Shown: piece after piece, positions 35,050 through 47,795 of the stretch | How positions within the stretch are numbered: position 1 is the stretch's first letter | Layout: every line of letters begins with the position of its first letter | Assembly (NCBI GenBank): GCA_017979445.1 | Contig: CM030717.1 | Coordinates: forward strand, 17,285,288-17,349,287 | Length of the DNA: 64,000 bases | Direction of reading: 5' to 3' | Origin: Akebia trifoliata | Lineage: Eukaryota > Streptophyta > Magnoliopsida > Ranunculales > Lardizabalaceae | Notes under the pieces: generated by a model | What the model saw: the letters and a program-made list of their open reading frames with translations, nothing else | What the model was told of the DNA's origin: nothing | Database searches by the model: none | Translations under genes and position numbers: made by a program

Positions 35050-38000
35050 TGTAAAACCCCGAATTTTCAATTCGTATCTTGAGGACAAAATAAATAGTGG
35101 AATTTTAAGAAAATCTTGAAAGTGGGACTTAGGGGTAAAAGTTTAGGATGTTTCTGATAATTTTTAATGAAATCTGACCTCACCATTGAATTCAAAATGA
35201 TCGAAAAACATACTTTAGCCTGTAAGCATGCTCAAATGCGAGTCCGAATATAAAAGTTATAAAATCCTCGATTACCGAGTCGGACCAGGTTAAAATAGTG
35301 AATTTTTACTAGATTAAGAATTATTAAGATTAGATTACACCATTGGATTCGTAATGAAAAATTATTGAAGATGGACTATTTAATTGTCATTTTTGGAGAC
35401 CAGAAAGTCGAATTATCGTCAAAAATGAAAACGACATCAAGTTTATGGGTCACCTCAGGCTAAAAATGTAAACTTTTCTTAGAGACATAATTTGTAAAAA
35501 TTAACTACGCCATTAGATCCGAAACGAAAAATTAGGCGAAATAGAGTATTCATTCGTCATTTTTGGAATCTGGACGGTCAATTTATCGTCGATCAAAACA
35601 ATTGATAAAATACCGAATTCGTCCCAAATTTTATATAAATAAAATTTTATTTTATTTTATTTTTAAAACTCGTCTTCTCCAACCCGTCCAACAGCCAACG
35701 AAAATAAAAACGAAAAATTCATTTTTCTTCGAATTTCAATCGTAGATCTACGACAAACGGTGCACCAGCATCGATCGACACAGAAGAGAGAAACGTCCGC
35801 AGCCTCATTCTCTACAAAACCCACCCAAATTCCTTCCGTTTTCTCGTCTTTTTCACCTTGTATCGTCAAAAATCAGCCGTACGTACATACGGGGATTTCG
35901 AAACTTCGACTTCGGATTTCATCCATTTCGGGGTCAAACCGTCTTCCGACGCAGAAGAGAGAAACGTTCACAGCCTCGACATCTACAAAACCTACCCAAC
36001 ATTTTTTCGTTTCACTTTCTATGTCACCCGATATCGTCAAAAATCATCCGTATTTATATACGGGAATTTCGAAAACTTCGACCTCGAATTTCATCGGTTT
36101 CGGGGTCAAACCGTCCTCCGTCGTAGAAGGGAGAAATGACGATGGCGTCGAGATCTTTAAAACCATCAGGCCAGATTCAAAAAATCAACACTTCAAAGTT
36201 TGGTCCATCTCGATTTCCATGCCGATCGCCTCGATTTCCTTGCACGTGCTTCGATCCTTTCGCCTAGAGATAGTAAGTAACTCTCAATTTCTATTAATAG
36301 TCGTAGATTGTTAAAATTGCATTTAGGATTTTATAAAAAAAAAATTGGATGTATTTCCAAAATATAGAATTCTTTTGTTATTTCAAAAATTCACGCCAGA
36401 AATTGCATGTTTGATATGTTTAATTGTATTTTTAACAAATTATACGTGGGTAGGATATTTTAACGGGTTATTTCCATAAATTGGGTCTTGTGCACTACTC
36501 GGACCCCGTTTTGATATAAAATTTGTATTATTTTTCAATATTATTGATAAAAATAAATTTTATAGTTGGAAAAATGTGATTTAATATTCAATGAACTCAT
36601 ATTGAGTTGATGAATATTAGAAAATGGATATTTTATAAAAGAGATTGAAAACTGTAAAAATTGGAAAAAGGGAAAAAGGCTATGAAACGATAAAATGTCA
36701 GAATCACACCCGAGGGGTGATGTTTGCATTTTACGTTGTTGTATTGTGTGCAGGTTGGTGAACAGATATCCATGGATAATATTGTTGGTTGCATAATTAT
36801 TTAAATTTCTGTTAGAGCGAGGCGCTGTTTACGTTTTTGTTTTGTTATTTATTTTAGGCCGGGTGGCCACTCTTGCATGGTAAGAAACTGAATATCCATT
36901 CTCAACCTTGTATTGTTAATTTTTTTTTTATTTTCAAATAAAAATAATATATATATGTAGCTATTTTGTGAGTTGTTAAAGAGTCTGTGAATGCCTGAAG
37001 GGTTAGTGTGTCATATCATCCGAAGTGGTGTATTATCTTGGGATGTACGGTAGGGACCACCAAACTCATACGTGGTATGGGACGCGTATGAGAATGGAAT
37101 CACAACTGGAATCCAGGTTATTCCTCTCTATCTTTACCAGTGAACTTGTAATGTAAAAGTGGTCATATACGAATGGTTTGTATAATTGGGAATCACATGC
37201 ACACCTGATAGGTATAGACGAAGATGATTAGTCAGTGATCACTAACAATCTATAGTAATCGAACGTTCTGACACATCGAAAAGAGACCCATTGCTTACGG
37301 TCACATCAAAGGGCCAGCCTGAACTGGATAAATGATCAATCAAACGTGGTAAATGCAGCGGTCGACCACAACATCAGGAACTAAAAGTCAGTAAAGAATT
37401 GTAACATCATGTCCCGACTGGGAGCGATCCAATCGTAAATCCCAACTCTCTAATTTCAATACTCCACCATTGTCTATTATGTATCTGTTGTCTTATTTTG
37501 ATATATAAAATGAATTGCATGTTTAATGCTTCAATTTGATCAATTAGATTTGTATAAAAAGAGAATGTTATAGTGAGTAATGATGATCGATGTAATTTGA
37601 GTTTTAAAATGTTTAGTTGCTCATCACTGGCTATATGTACCAGTTAATCGTAGTTTCTTCTGTAAAGCTTTGCATATTTTAAAATGATTCAGTATGTTTA
37701 TTCGTTCATATTAGGAGGGGTTATTGGTAGAAATTGTTGCTTCCTTACTGGGTAACCATTGTTACTCACCCTTTCCTTCTCCATTTTTTTAGTTTTAGAT
37801 CCGAAGCTTGACGAGGCAGGTATAGAGCACGAATGAGAATCATCTGGTGGGTTAGATAGACAACCAAAGTTCGTCACTTGGTGAGTATTGGGGTTATTAC
37901 CCCTAGTGGTGTCGATTTATCCAAAAAGTATTATAGATTTTGTTCTGAGCGATAGGACTTATGTTAGAGTGAGAAATTTTCGTATAATCCTGTATTATAA

Positions 38001-38229
38001 TTTTTTCTTCCACGCTCTGATCTTTCGTACGTTATTAGACGTATATAGGCTTCCGCTAGTATTATATTTCTTTTGTTATATACAGGATTGTATGTCGTTT
38101 ATCAGGTGTAGGTTGAACGCCTTGGAATGCTAACATAAACAGAGGAGACCATGCCGAAATTTCGAGGTGCCACTTAGTACCTCGAGATCTGACATAAGGA
38201 TTTGTGTTAGTGTTCGGCGGGGCGCCACA
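35050..38229 (+). repeat. Solo LTR of the gypsy 2 family
   Basis: 3180 bp, from TGTAAAACCCCG to GGCGCCACA, homologous along its length to 38441-41443 and 44630-47599. The perfect TACAA duplication sits directly at both ends and no internal region is present. This is the product expected from recombination between the two LTRs of a former full element. It interrupts codon 19/20 of the hAT transposase. Confidence 0.92.
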
Positions 38230-38435
38230 TACAAAATTATTCAAATCATAATAATTTATATTGTAATTATTATTGAAATTATCCATTATCTACTAAAAAT
38301 CTAAAATGATGGAAGAAAAAATAATGAAAGGGTTTAGAAGAGAATTTGACAAGTATTTAAATAGAATTAAAAATACTACACCTCGAAATTTGAATTTTAG
38401 AAGTGCCATGTGCCAAATTTAATTGGTTGCCACGT

Positions 38436-38440
38436 GAACT
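38436..38440. repeat. Target-site duplication GAACT of gypsy 2 (left copy)
   Basis: GAACT at 38436-38440 is repeated at 47600-47604, directly outside both LTRs. Confidence 0.88.
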
Positions 38441-41400
38441 TGTAAAACCCCGAATTTTCAATTCATATCTCGAGAAAAAAAAATAGTGGAATTTTAAGAA
38501 AATCTTGAAAGTGGGACTTAGGGGTAAAAATTTAGGATATTTCTTATTATTTTTAATGGAATCTGACCTCACCATTGGATTCAAAATGATCGAAAAACAT
38601 ACTTTAGCCTGTAAGCACGCTTAAATGCGAGTTCGAATATAAAAATTACAAAATCCTCGATAATCGAGTCCGATCAAGTTAAAATAGTAACTTTTTGCTA
38701 GAGCAAGAATTATTAAGATTCGATTACACCATTGGGTTCATAATGAAAAATTATTGAACATGGACTATTTATTTGTCATTTTTGAAAACTAGAAAGTTGA
38801 ATTATAATCAAAAATGAAAACGACATCAATTTTAGGGGTCACATTAGGTAAAAAAATGTAAATTTTTGTTAGAGACAGAATTTATAGAAATTAACTACAC
38901 CATTAGATCTGGAACACAAAATTAGGCGAAATAGAGTATTCATTTGTCACTTTTAGAGTCCGAACGGTCAAATTATCGTCGATCGAAATAATAGGTGAAA
39001 TACTGATTTTGTCCCAAAATTTTATATAAATAAAATTTTAATTTTTTTTCTTTTCACTTCGCCTTCTCCAACCCATCCAACAGCAACCCATTTGTTTTAA
39101 AAAAAATATATTTTTTTCTTCGATCTTCCACCTCAGATTCCTCGCAAACGGCTCATCGTCGACGACCGAAGCAGAAGGGAGAAAGTCCGCAGCCTCGACA
39201 TCTAAAAAATCCACCCAAATTCCTTTCGTTTTTTTGTCTTTTTTCATCCTGTATCGTCAAAAATTATTCGTACGTATATACGGAAATTTCAAAATTTCGA
39301 CATCGGATTTCATCCATTTTGGGGTCAAACCGTCCTCCGTCACAGAAGGGAGAAAAGACGACGACATTGAGATCTTCGAAACCATCAGACCAGTTTCGAA
39401 ATCAACAGTCTCGAAGTACGAGTTACCTTGATTTTTGCGTCGTTCGCCTCGCTTTCCGTGCACGTATTTCAATTCCTTCGTATAGAGATTGTAAGGAACT
39501 TTCAATTTCTATTAGTAATCGTAAATTGTGAAAATTGCATTTAGGATTTTATCGAAATTTTTTTGATGTATTTCCAAAATATAGAATTATTTTGTTATTT
39601 AAAAATTCACGTCAGAAATGACATGTTTAATATGTTTAATTGTATTTTTTAACAAATTATACGTGGGTAGGGTATTTTAACGGGTTATTTCCATCAATTG
39701 GGTCTTGTGCACTGCTCGGACACCGTTTTGATATAAATTTGTATTCGTTTCCAATATTACTGATAAAAATAAATTCTATAGTTGGAAAATGTGATTTAAT
39801 ATTCAATGAACTCATATCTAGTTGATGAATATCAGAAAATGGATATTTTATTGAAGAAATTGAAAACTGTAAAAATCAGAAAAAAGGAAAAGGATATGAA
39901 ATTGTAAAATGTCAGAGTCACACCCGAGGGGTGATGTCTGCATTTTACGTTGTTGTATTGTGTATAGGTTTGTGAACAGATATCCAGGGTTAATATTGCT
40001 GGTTGCATGTTTATTTAAATTTCTGTTAGCGCGAGGCGTTGTTTACTTTTTCGTTATGTTATTTACTTTAGGCCGAGTAGCCACACTTGCATGGTAGGAA
40101 ACTGGATATTCATTCTCAACCTTGTATTGTTAATTTCTCTTTTGTTTTCAAATGAAAATAATCTATATATATATATAGCTATTTTTTGAGTTGTAAAAGA
40201 GTCTATGAATGCCTGAAAGGATAGTGCATCATATCATCCGGAGTGGTGTATTATCTTGGGATGTACAGTAGGGACCACCAAGCTCATACGTGGTATGGGA
40301 CGCGTATGTGAGTAGAGTCACAATTGGAATCCAGGTTATTCCTCTCTATCTTTACCAGTTGAACTTGTAATGTAAAGGTGGTCGTATACGAATGGTTTGT
40401 ATAATTGGGAATGACATGCACGCCTGATAGGCATAGACGAAGATGATTAGTCAGTGATCACTAACAATCTATAATAGTCGAACGTTCTGACACATTGAAA
40501 AGAGACCCATTGCTTACGATCACGTAAAATGGCCAGCCTGAGTCGGATAAATGATCAACTAAACGTGGTAAATGTAGCGACCGACACAAAATCAGGAACT
40601 AAATGTCAGTAAAGAATTGTAACCTCATGTCCCGACTAGGAGCAATCCAGTCATGAATCCCAACTCTCTAATTCCACTATTCCACCATGTATATTATGTA
40701 TATGTTGCCTTATTTTAATATATAAAATGAAATGCAAGTCTAATCTTCCCATTTGATCAATTAGATTTGTATAAAAATAATGTTATACTGAGTATTGTTG
40801 GTGGATATAATATCAGTTTTAAAATGTTTAGTTGCTCATCTTTGACTATATGTATCAGTTCATCGTAATTTCTTCTGTAAATTTTATATATTTTAAAATG
40901 ATTCAGTATGTTTATTTGTTCATTTTAGGAGAGATTATTGATAGAAATTACTTGCTTCCCTACTGAGTAACCATTGTTACTCACCCTTTCCTTCTCTATT
41001 TTTTTTAGTTTTAGATCCGAAGCTTGGCGAGGTAGGTATAGAGCACGAGTGAGAATCATCTGGTGGATCAGATAGATAGTCAGAGTTCATCACTTGGTGA
41101 GTTTTGGGGTTATAGCTCCTAGTGGTGTCAATTTGTCCAGGACTATTATGAATTTTGTCTTGAGTTTTAGGAATTCTGTTAGAGTGAGGATATTTGTATA
41201 ATTCTGTGTTTTGTTACCCTTCCATACTCTGATCTATCATTCGTTATTAGATGTATGTAGGCTTCCGCTATTGTTATATTTTGTATATATATATGTAGGA
41301 TTGTATGTCGTTTATTAGGTGCAGGTTAAAACATCTTGGAATGCTAATATAAACAGAGGAAACCATGCCGAAATTTCATAGTGTCACCTAGTACCTCGGG

Positions 41401-41443
41401 ATCTGACATGGGGATTTGTGTTAGCATTTGACGGGATGCCACA
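38441..41443 (+). repeat. 5' LTR of gypsy 2
   Basis: 3003 bp, TGTAAAACCCCG ... GGGATGCCACA, directly followed by the PBS. Confidence 0.93.
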
Positions 41444-41445
41444 GA

Positions 41446-41457
41446 TGGTATCAGAAC
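41446..41457 (+). promoter_or_regulatory. Primer-binding site of gypsy 2
   Basis: TGGTATCAGAAC, initiator tRNA-Met type, two bases inside the 5' LTR. Confidence 0.85.
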
Positions 41458-41802
41458 ATAGTATTAGATCCGTATGGGATACTGATCTGCTATGTTATGG
41501 AGAATTGGCTGATCCCACATATATTAGATTGATAATTATAGTAACACTAGGAATTCGGTATTCGATCGCATCAGTAGTTCCGTATTGGAATTATGAGGTC
41601 TCCCATATCTAGATGTTTATAGAGCCTAGTAAACGTAGGATATTATTCTAGGTTCATTCAATTAGTAATGAAAATGGTATTCATTACTAGATTCCTTATT
41701 TTACTAGTAGTTAATGCCTTCCTGGGAATGATGTTGGCATGGTTCTGAAAGGTGTCTTGCTTTTGATAAAATGAAGATTACTGAACTTGCAGGTTAGGAA
41801 AG

Positions 41803-43037
41803 ATGCAAGGAAATATTGGTGCAACTGGACCCATGACAAGGAGTCAAACTGTTGGGGAAGACCTACTTGGGTTGAGAAAACTCACCAAGTTAGAACAGTT
41901 GATATAAACAGTCTCAGAGTTATCCCAAATGCAGGCTCGTATGGAAATGAGACAATCAGAGATGTTTGAGACTCAAATGATTATGGTGGGTCAACTGACA
42001 AAGAGATTAGAGAGGATAGAAGAAAAGCTCGACCACTATCTTAAGGATAAATCCCAAAAGGATTCGAGGGTAAACATCTCAACACAAGGAGGACTGCGAA
42101 AAGAAGTAGGGATATTATAATCATCTTCTCAGAGCCTATTTGAAGAAAGACAGTTAGAATCTAACAAGAGGCAAACAATTACAAAACTAACAAAGTCACG
42201 GGGAAAACAACCATGCATAAGAAGCGAGACTATAGAAATATCTGCTCAAGAGATGGAATAATTTTACAAGAAACAACAACATATACTATTAAATCAGTCA
42301 AAAGAAAGAGTAGTGACATGTTACGAATGTGGTAAGTTAGGACATAGAGGGGAGCAATGTTCTGGTCGACATCAACCGATTAAAGATGCGTGGCTAAGAA
42401 AAATGCTAGATGGGCCAACCCAAGGAACAATAAGGCCACTGGATTTTAACAAGATTGATAAAAAAACTTATGCCACCTCAATCAGACCGAACTAGGGGTC
42501 GAAAGCGAGAAGGAATGGAATTACAGATATCCCGAGGACATATTAGTCAATCCCAAACGTCTCTTCCTTCCAGATCAGATCCAGCCAAGAGACCGGTGTA
42601 TTCAAGACTGAGTGCCTCTGAACCCGCATATCTGCAGTACCGAGCTCCTATTCCACTATCGAGTTACAGGGTTTCTTCATCGTTGAGTCATATAACAATT
42701 GAGGCTCCAATGATGCCAATAGGGCTAAAGGAACCAATAAGGCAGGTTCAGAGCCTACAGACCCCAATCCACCAGCTGCCCGCTTCACAGAGATCTACGA
42801 AGATAGGAGGCTACGCATGTGTCACGAGTAAGGGTTGTGATCCAGGAGAAAGTATCTGTCTCTGACGAAATTTTGGAAGGTATGATTTCTAATTATGATG
42901 TTAGAAAATTGGACTTCTATTCAATGATGTTTTCTTTAGATCATATGCTTTTGATAAGATTATATACACTTATTAAAGTTAGAAATTGTCGAGATAGGCC
43001 AAGTAATAAAATTGTCTACGCCACCAGAAGACTATGA
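41803..43037 (+). pseudogene. gypsy 2 gag-like region with coiled coil and zinc knuckle
   Basis: The ATG at 41803 reads MQGNIGATGPMTRSQ, followed by a stop near 41905 and, in frame, a Met/Glu/Lys-rich helix with heptad-like spacing (MQARMEMRQSEMFETQ, TKRLERIEEKLDHYLK). Near 42315 a complete CCHC knuckle appears, CYECGKLGHRGEQC. From about 42595 a Ser/Pro-rich linker (YSRLSASEPAY...) and the segment VSVSDEILEGMI match the gag-protease linker of gypsy 1 (SRPSVSEPTYP; VSDEVLEGTI). The first half has no counterpart in gypsy 1, so this gag looks chimeric. Stops and shifts show it is not translated whole. Confidence 0.65.
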
Positions 43038-43039
43038 TT

Positions 43040-43855
43040 GACAAAAGGTTGTTGAGTACTAGGAGACAAAGAATGCTGACGAGATATGCACAGTAGAGTT
43101 GGGTAGAAAAGAACATTACACGGGGAAATATGTGTTGTTGGGATGAGTACATTTATAACATGGTAATAATATGGTATTGGGTTTGTGTGCGTAAATGCTA
43201 AAAATATTTGTTGGTAAGTGATGTTTAGGATGATTCATTGTAAAAAAAGAAGGAGATTTTTTTAGAAAGATTAGATAAGAACCTACAAAATATAGGTGTG
43301 CAATCTAAAACTGAAATTTGGTAGGCGATCAAAATGAATGAGTATTTGGAGGTAAACTCGACGTGTGAATGATGAATTTCATTAGGAAAGGTAAGGGGTA
43401 GATTTATGAATAGTGGAACATGTTAGATTTGGTAATTGGATAAGCTAAAAGTAGTGTTAAAATGATTAGAATTATAGTAAGGAAGAGTTAGATAGAAAAT
43501 GTAATTTTGAAAACAAGGTAAGTCAATGTAAAATGCGAGAATGAATGATTTTGTGACAAGGTTGCATTAATGGTGACTTAATGGAATTGTGAGAAATAGA
43601 TGAAGAAGGTAAGATAGCAATATTGCTTTTGAATTGAAAGTCATGAGAGATAGTTGTGAGATTTGTAAAGGTTAATTGTGGTACTATCAATATTAGATGA
43701 TAAGTGGAAATATGTATGATTTAGGCAAAATATAAAGTTACATGAATAAGGATTAATTAATATTACAATGATATTTAAACAGTAACTGGTCCATACTATA
43801 ATTTTGGGAGTAGATAAAGAAAGCGTGTGACTTGCAGCTTATGGGATCGTTTGAA
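43040..43855 (+). other. gypsy 2 interior without recognisable coding sequence
   Basis: AG- and T-rich sequence poor in C, lying where protease, RT, RNase H and the integrase core should be. No family motif is seen in any frame. Confidence 0.5.
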
Positions 43856-43970
43856 GTAGTTGAACAGATTTTGAGCAAGTTCACCGGATGTTCCACGTGT
43901 CCATGTTGAAGAAGTATTTGTCAAGCCCTTCACACGTGGTTAGTTGCGAAACAATTTATTTGATGTAAGA
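43856..43970 (+). pseudogene. gypsy 2 integrase C-terminal remnant
   Basis: Forward reading of 43875-43945 gives EQVHRMFHVSMLKKYLSSPS followed by HVV. It matches gypsy 1 at 24304-24400 (EQVHNVFHVSMLKKYLSDPS) and lies at the normal distance before the 3' end. It shows that gypsy 2 descends from a full Tekay-type element. Confidence 0.85.
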
Positions 43971-44616
43971 CCCTCTTGATTAAGGTTTTAAATCATGAAA
44001 ATTATGAGGAGATGTTACAGTAAGCAGAAATGGAGTACTGCATTGAATATAAAGATATTGGTGTATTGAGAATAGAAATTTTAATGCAGTTTAAGAATTT
44101 AGTATTAGTAGATATTTATATTATAGTAGGGATATAATAAGTGTGAAGGTTGTAGATTATTTTACTAAGGAGTATTAAATGGTGTGCAAATAGTAGTGAT
44201 GTGTTTGCGGTAAGTCTATGCAATGAGGAGTAACAATCAGGGTAAGTATGAGTAAAACATAATAGACAGTGTAATTGGTGAGAGAAGTAAATATAAAGAA
44301 TAGAAAAGATTTGAAGGAATTGTTGTGGATAGATATTAGCAAGGAAGTGATATAAGGTTAATTGATTGTTATCTTAGGGTTATATAAATAATGAATTGGT
44401 TGGATTATGAGTTTGAATTAGAGTGATAAATTAATAAATGTGTTGGGTTGATAGAATATGGGAGACATAAGTCTACGAGTTATAAATGAGATTGACTTGG
44501 GACTAAGAATAGATGGTAATCAAAAATAGGTGTTGTTTATTATACATGTCGTGTTAGTGGAATCGCGACAAAGCTCGATAAAGTATGATTTCAATTTTGA
44601 TGACGAAATTTTTATT
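43971..44616 (+). other. gypsy 2 3' interior, no coding sequence recognised
   Basis: Low-C, purine- and T-rich sequence. A chromodomain would be expected here by comparison with gypsy 1, but none can be read. Confidence 0.45.
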
Positions 44617-44629
44617 AAGGGAGGGAGAA
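44617..44629 (+). promoter_or_regulatory. Polypurine tract of gypsy 2
   Basis: AAGGGAGGGAGAA directly before the 3' LTR; compare TTAAGGGGGAGAA in gypsy 1. Confidence 0.88.
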
Positions 44630-47599
44630 TGTAAAACTCCAAAATTTTAATTCGTATTTTAAGGAAAAAAAATAGTGACATTTTAAGAAAATCTTGAAAG
44701 TGGAACTTAGGGGTAAAACTTTAGGATGTTTCTGATCATTTTTAATGGAATCTGACCTTCCCATTACATTCAAAATGATCGAAAACCCTACTTTAGCCTG
44801 TAAGCACGCTTAAATGCAAGTCCGAATATAAAAGTTTCAAAATCTTCGATTACCGAGTCGGATTAGGTTAAAATAGTGACTTTTTGCTAGAGTAAGAATT
44901 ATTAAGATTCGATTACACCATTGGGTTCATAACAAAAACTTATTGAACATGAACTATTTATTTGTCATTTTAGATACTAGAAAGTCGAATTATCGTCAAA
45001 AATTAAAACTACATCAATTTTAGGGGTCACCTCAGGTCAAAAAATGTAAATTTTTGTTAGAGACAGAATTTGTAGAAATATACCATAAGATCCAGAACGA
45101 AAAATTAGATGAAATAGAGTATTCATTCATCACTTTTGGAGTCCGGATGATCAAGTTATCGTTGATAGAAACAATAGGCGAAATATCGATTTTGTCACAA
45201 AATTTTATATAAATAAAATTTTAATTTTTTTTGTTTTTCACTTCGTTTTCTCCAATCTGTCCAATAGCAACCAATTTTAAAAAAAAAAAAATTTCTTCGA
45301 TCTTCCACCTCAGATTCCTAGCAAATGGCTCACCGTCGATGACCGACACAGAAGGGAGAAACATCCGTAACCTCGACATCTACAAAATTCACCCAAATTC
45401 CTTTCATTTTCTCGTCCTTTTTCACCCCATATCGTCAAAAATCAACCGTACGTATATACGGGGATTTCGAAACTTTGACCTCGAAATTTCATCCGTTTCG
45501 GGGTCAAATCGTCCTCTACCGCAGAAGTGAGAAAAAATGATGACATCGAGATCTTCGAAACCATTGATCTGGTTTAAAAAATCAATCATCTCGAAATACG
45601 AGTTACCTCGATTTTCATGCACGTGTTTCAATTCCTTCGCATAGAGATTGTAAGGAACTTTCAATTTCTATTAGTAATCGTAGATTGTGAAAATTGCATT
45701 TAGGATTTTATCGAAATTTTTTTGATGTATTTCTAAAATATAGAATTCTTTTGTTATTTAAAAATTCATGCCAGAAATTGCATGTTTGATATGTTTAATT
45801 GTATTTTTTAACAAATTATACGTGGGTAGGGTATTTTAACGGATTATTTCCATCAATTGGGTTTTGTGCACTGCTCGGACCCCGTTTTGATATAAAATTT
45901 GTATTCTTTTTCAATATTATTGATAAAAATAAATTTTATAGTTGAAAAATGTGATTTAATATTCAATAAACTCATATTGAGTTGATGAATATCAGAAAAT
46001 AGATATTTTATTGAAGAAATTGAAAACTGTAAAAATCGAAAAAAGGAAAAAGGGTATGCAATTGTAAAATGTCAGAGTCACACCCGAGGGGTGATGTCTG
46101 CATTTTACGTTGTTGTATTGTGTATAGGTTTGTGAACAGATATCCAGGGTTAATATTGCTGGTTGCATGTTTATTTAAATTTCTGTTAGCGCGAGGCGTT
46201 GTTTACTTTTTCGTTATGTTATTTACTTTAGGCCGGGTGGCTACACTTGCATTGTTGGAAACTGGATATCCATTCTCAACCTTGTATTGTTAATTTCTCT
46301 TTTGTTTTCAAATAAAAATAATCTATATATGTAACTATTTTGTGAGTTGTTAAAGAGTCTGTGAATGCCTGAAGGGAAAGTGTGTCATATCATCCGAAGT
46401 GGTGTATTATCTTGGGATGTACGGTAGGGACCACCAAACTCATACGTGGTATGGGACGCGTATGAGAATGGAGTCACAATTGGAATCCAGGTTATTCCTC
46501 TCTATCTTTACCAGTGAACTTGTAATGTAAAAGTGGTCGTATACGAATGGTTTGTATAATTGGGAATGACATGCACGCCTGATAGGCATAGACGAAGATG
46601 ATTAGTCAGTGATCACTAACAATCTATAGTAATCGAACGTTCTGACACATCGAAAAGAGACCCATTGCTTACGGTCACATCAAAGGGCCAGCCTGAACCG
46701 GATAAATGATCAATCAAACGTGGTAAATGCAGCGGTCGGCCACAACATCAGGAACTAAAAGTCAGTAAAGAATTGTAACATCATGTCCCGACTGGGAGCG
46801 ATCCAGTCGTGAATCCCAACTCTCTAATTCTACTACTCCACCATGTGTATTATGTATATGTTGCCTTATTTTAATATATAAAATAAAATGCAAGTTTAAT
46901 CTTCCCATTTGATCAATTAGATTTGTATAAAAAAAATGTTATACTGAGTATTGTTGGTTGATGTAATATCAGTTTTAAAATGTTTAGTTGCTCATCTTTG
47001 ACTATATGTACCAGTTCATCATAATTTCTTCTATAAAATTTTGTATATTTTAAAATGATTCAATAGGTTTATTCGTTCATGTTGGGAGGGGTTATTGACA
47101 GAAATTGCTTGCTTCCCTACTAGGTAACCATTGTTACTCACCCTTTCCTTCTCTATTTTTTTAGTTTCAGATCCGAAGCTTGGCGAGGTAGGTATAGAGC
47201 ACGTGTGAGAATCATCTGGTGGGTCAGAAAGATAGTCAAAGTTTATCACTTGGTGAGTTTTGGGGTTATAGCCCCTAGTGGTGTCAATTTGTCCAAGACT
47301 ATTATGAATTTTGTCTTGAGTGTTATGAATTCTGTTAGAGTATGGATGTTTGTATAATTATATGTTTTGTTATCCTTCCGTACTCTGATCTATCGTTCGT
47401 TATTATATATATGTAGATTTTCGCTACTATTATATTTTGTATATATATATGTAGGATTGTATGTCGTTTATTAATTGTAGGTTAAAACACTTTGAAATGC
47501 TAACGTAAACAGAGGAAACCATGCCGAAATTTCGAGGTGTCACCTAGTACCTCGGGATTTGACATGGGGATTTGTGTTAACGTTTGGCAGGGCGCCACA
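44630..47599 (+). repeat. 3' LTR of gypsy 2
   Basis: 2970 bp, TGTAAAACTCC ... GGCGCCACA, with long identical blocks to the 5' LTR, for example around 39909-40075 and 46069-46235. Flanked by GAACT. Confidence 0.93.
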
Positions 47600-47787
47600 G
47601 AACTTGATGATGATGACTTGATCTTGATGAACACAATGTCTCAAATGAATTTAAGAAATAATGTAAAGGGTAATATGAGAAATTATAACTAATGTGAGAC
47701 TTAATGTACAATTGAGAGAAAATCTGGGAAATTAAAATTGAGAGAGAATTTGATAGAGTTGTGTGATTTTTGATTGATTTTGGAGGG

Positions 47788-47795
47788 TATTTATA
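47788..47795 (-). promoter_or_regulatory. Putative TATA box of the hAT transposase gene
   Basis: Minus strand TATAAATA. With the gypsy 2 insertion left out it lies about 350 bp upstream of the transposase ATG at 38286, followed by a C/T-rich leader. Confidence 0.5.

Larger units (their letters stand above)
33133..38286 (-). pseudogene. hAT transposase, split by a solo LTR
   Basis: ATG at 38286 opens 19 codons (MDNFNNNYNINYYDLNNFV) and meets the solo LTR at 38229; the frame resumes at 35049 with PIPTPNDSF. Then come a BED-type zinc finger (WSHL, KCNYCDKCLVYS...), the RNase H-like core (LYHMCVTIHFIDND near 34460; VRCAAHILNLIVQSD near 34200; a PHWWNATL block near 34000), the domain at 33516-33752 (FNKYWGEIPKNLSFSSIMDPRYK), and the C-terminal dimerisation region (VLDWWKGYNS; MLSMVAHDLLTILIS; GGRVLTLYKSRL). 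hAT transposases cut and paste elements through a DDE core. Frameshifts and stops make this copy inactive. Confidence 0.88.
38441..47599 (+). mobile_element. gypsy 2: Tekay-type LTR element with most of pol missing
   Basis: A 9.16-kb element on the plus strand has LTRs of about 3.0 kb, a PBS, polypurine tract and perfect GAACT duplication. The interior is only 3.2 kb. It retains a gag-like region, a scrap of the protease region and the integrase C-terminal segment; RT, RNase H and the integrase core are not recognisable. Such elements depend on enzymes from intact relatives. Long stretches of the two LTRs are identical, so insertion is fairly recent compared with gypsy 1. Confidence 0.9.

Noticed and set aside
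35760..36314. 184-codon frame in the solo LTR
   Set aside because: Contains internal direct repeats of LTR sequence, and the frame is not preserved in the other two LTR copies.
39909..40097. Open frame repeated almost identically at 46069-46293 (MSESHPRGDVCILRC)
   Set aside because: Identity is due to the two LTRs of one element. The frame is not kept in the third copy at 35050-38229, so it is not a conserved gene.
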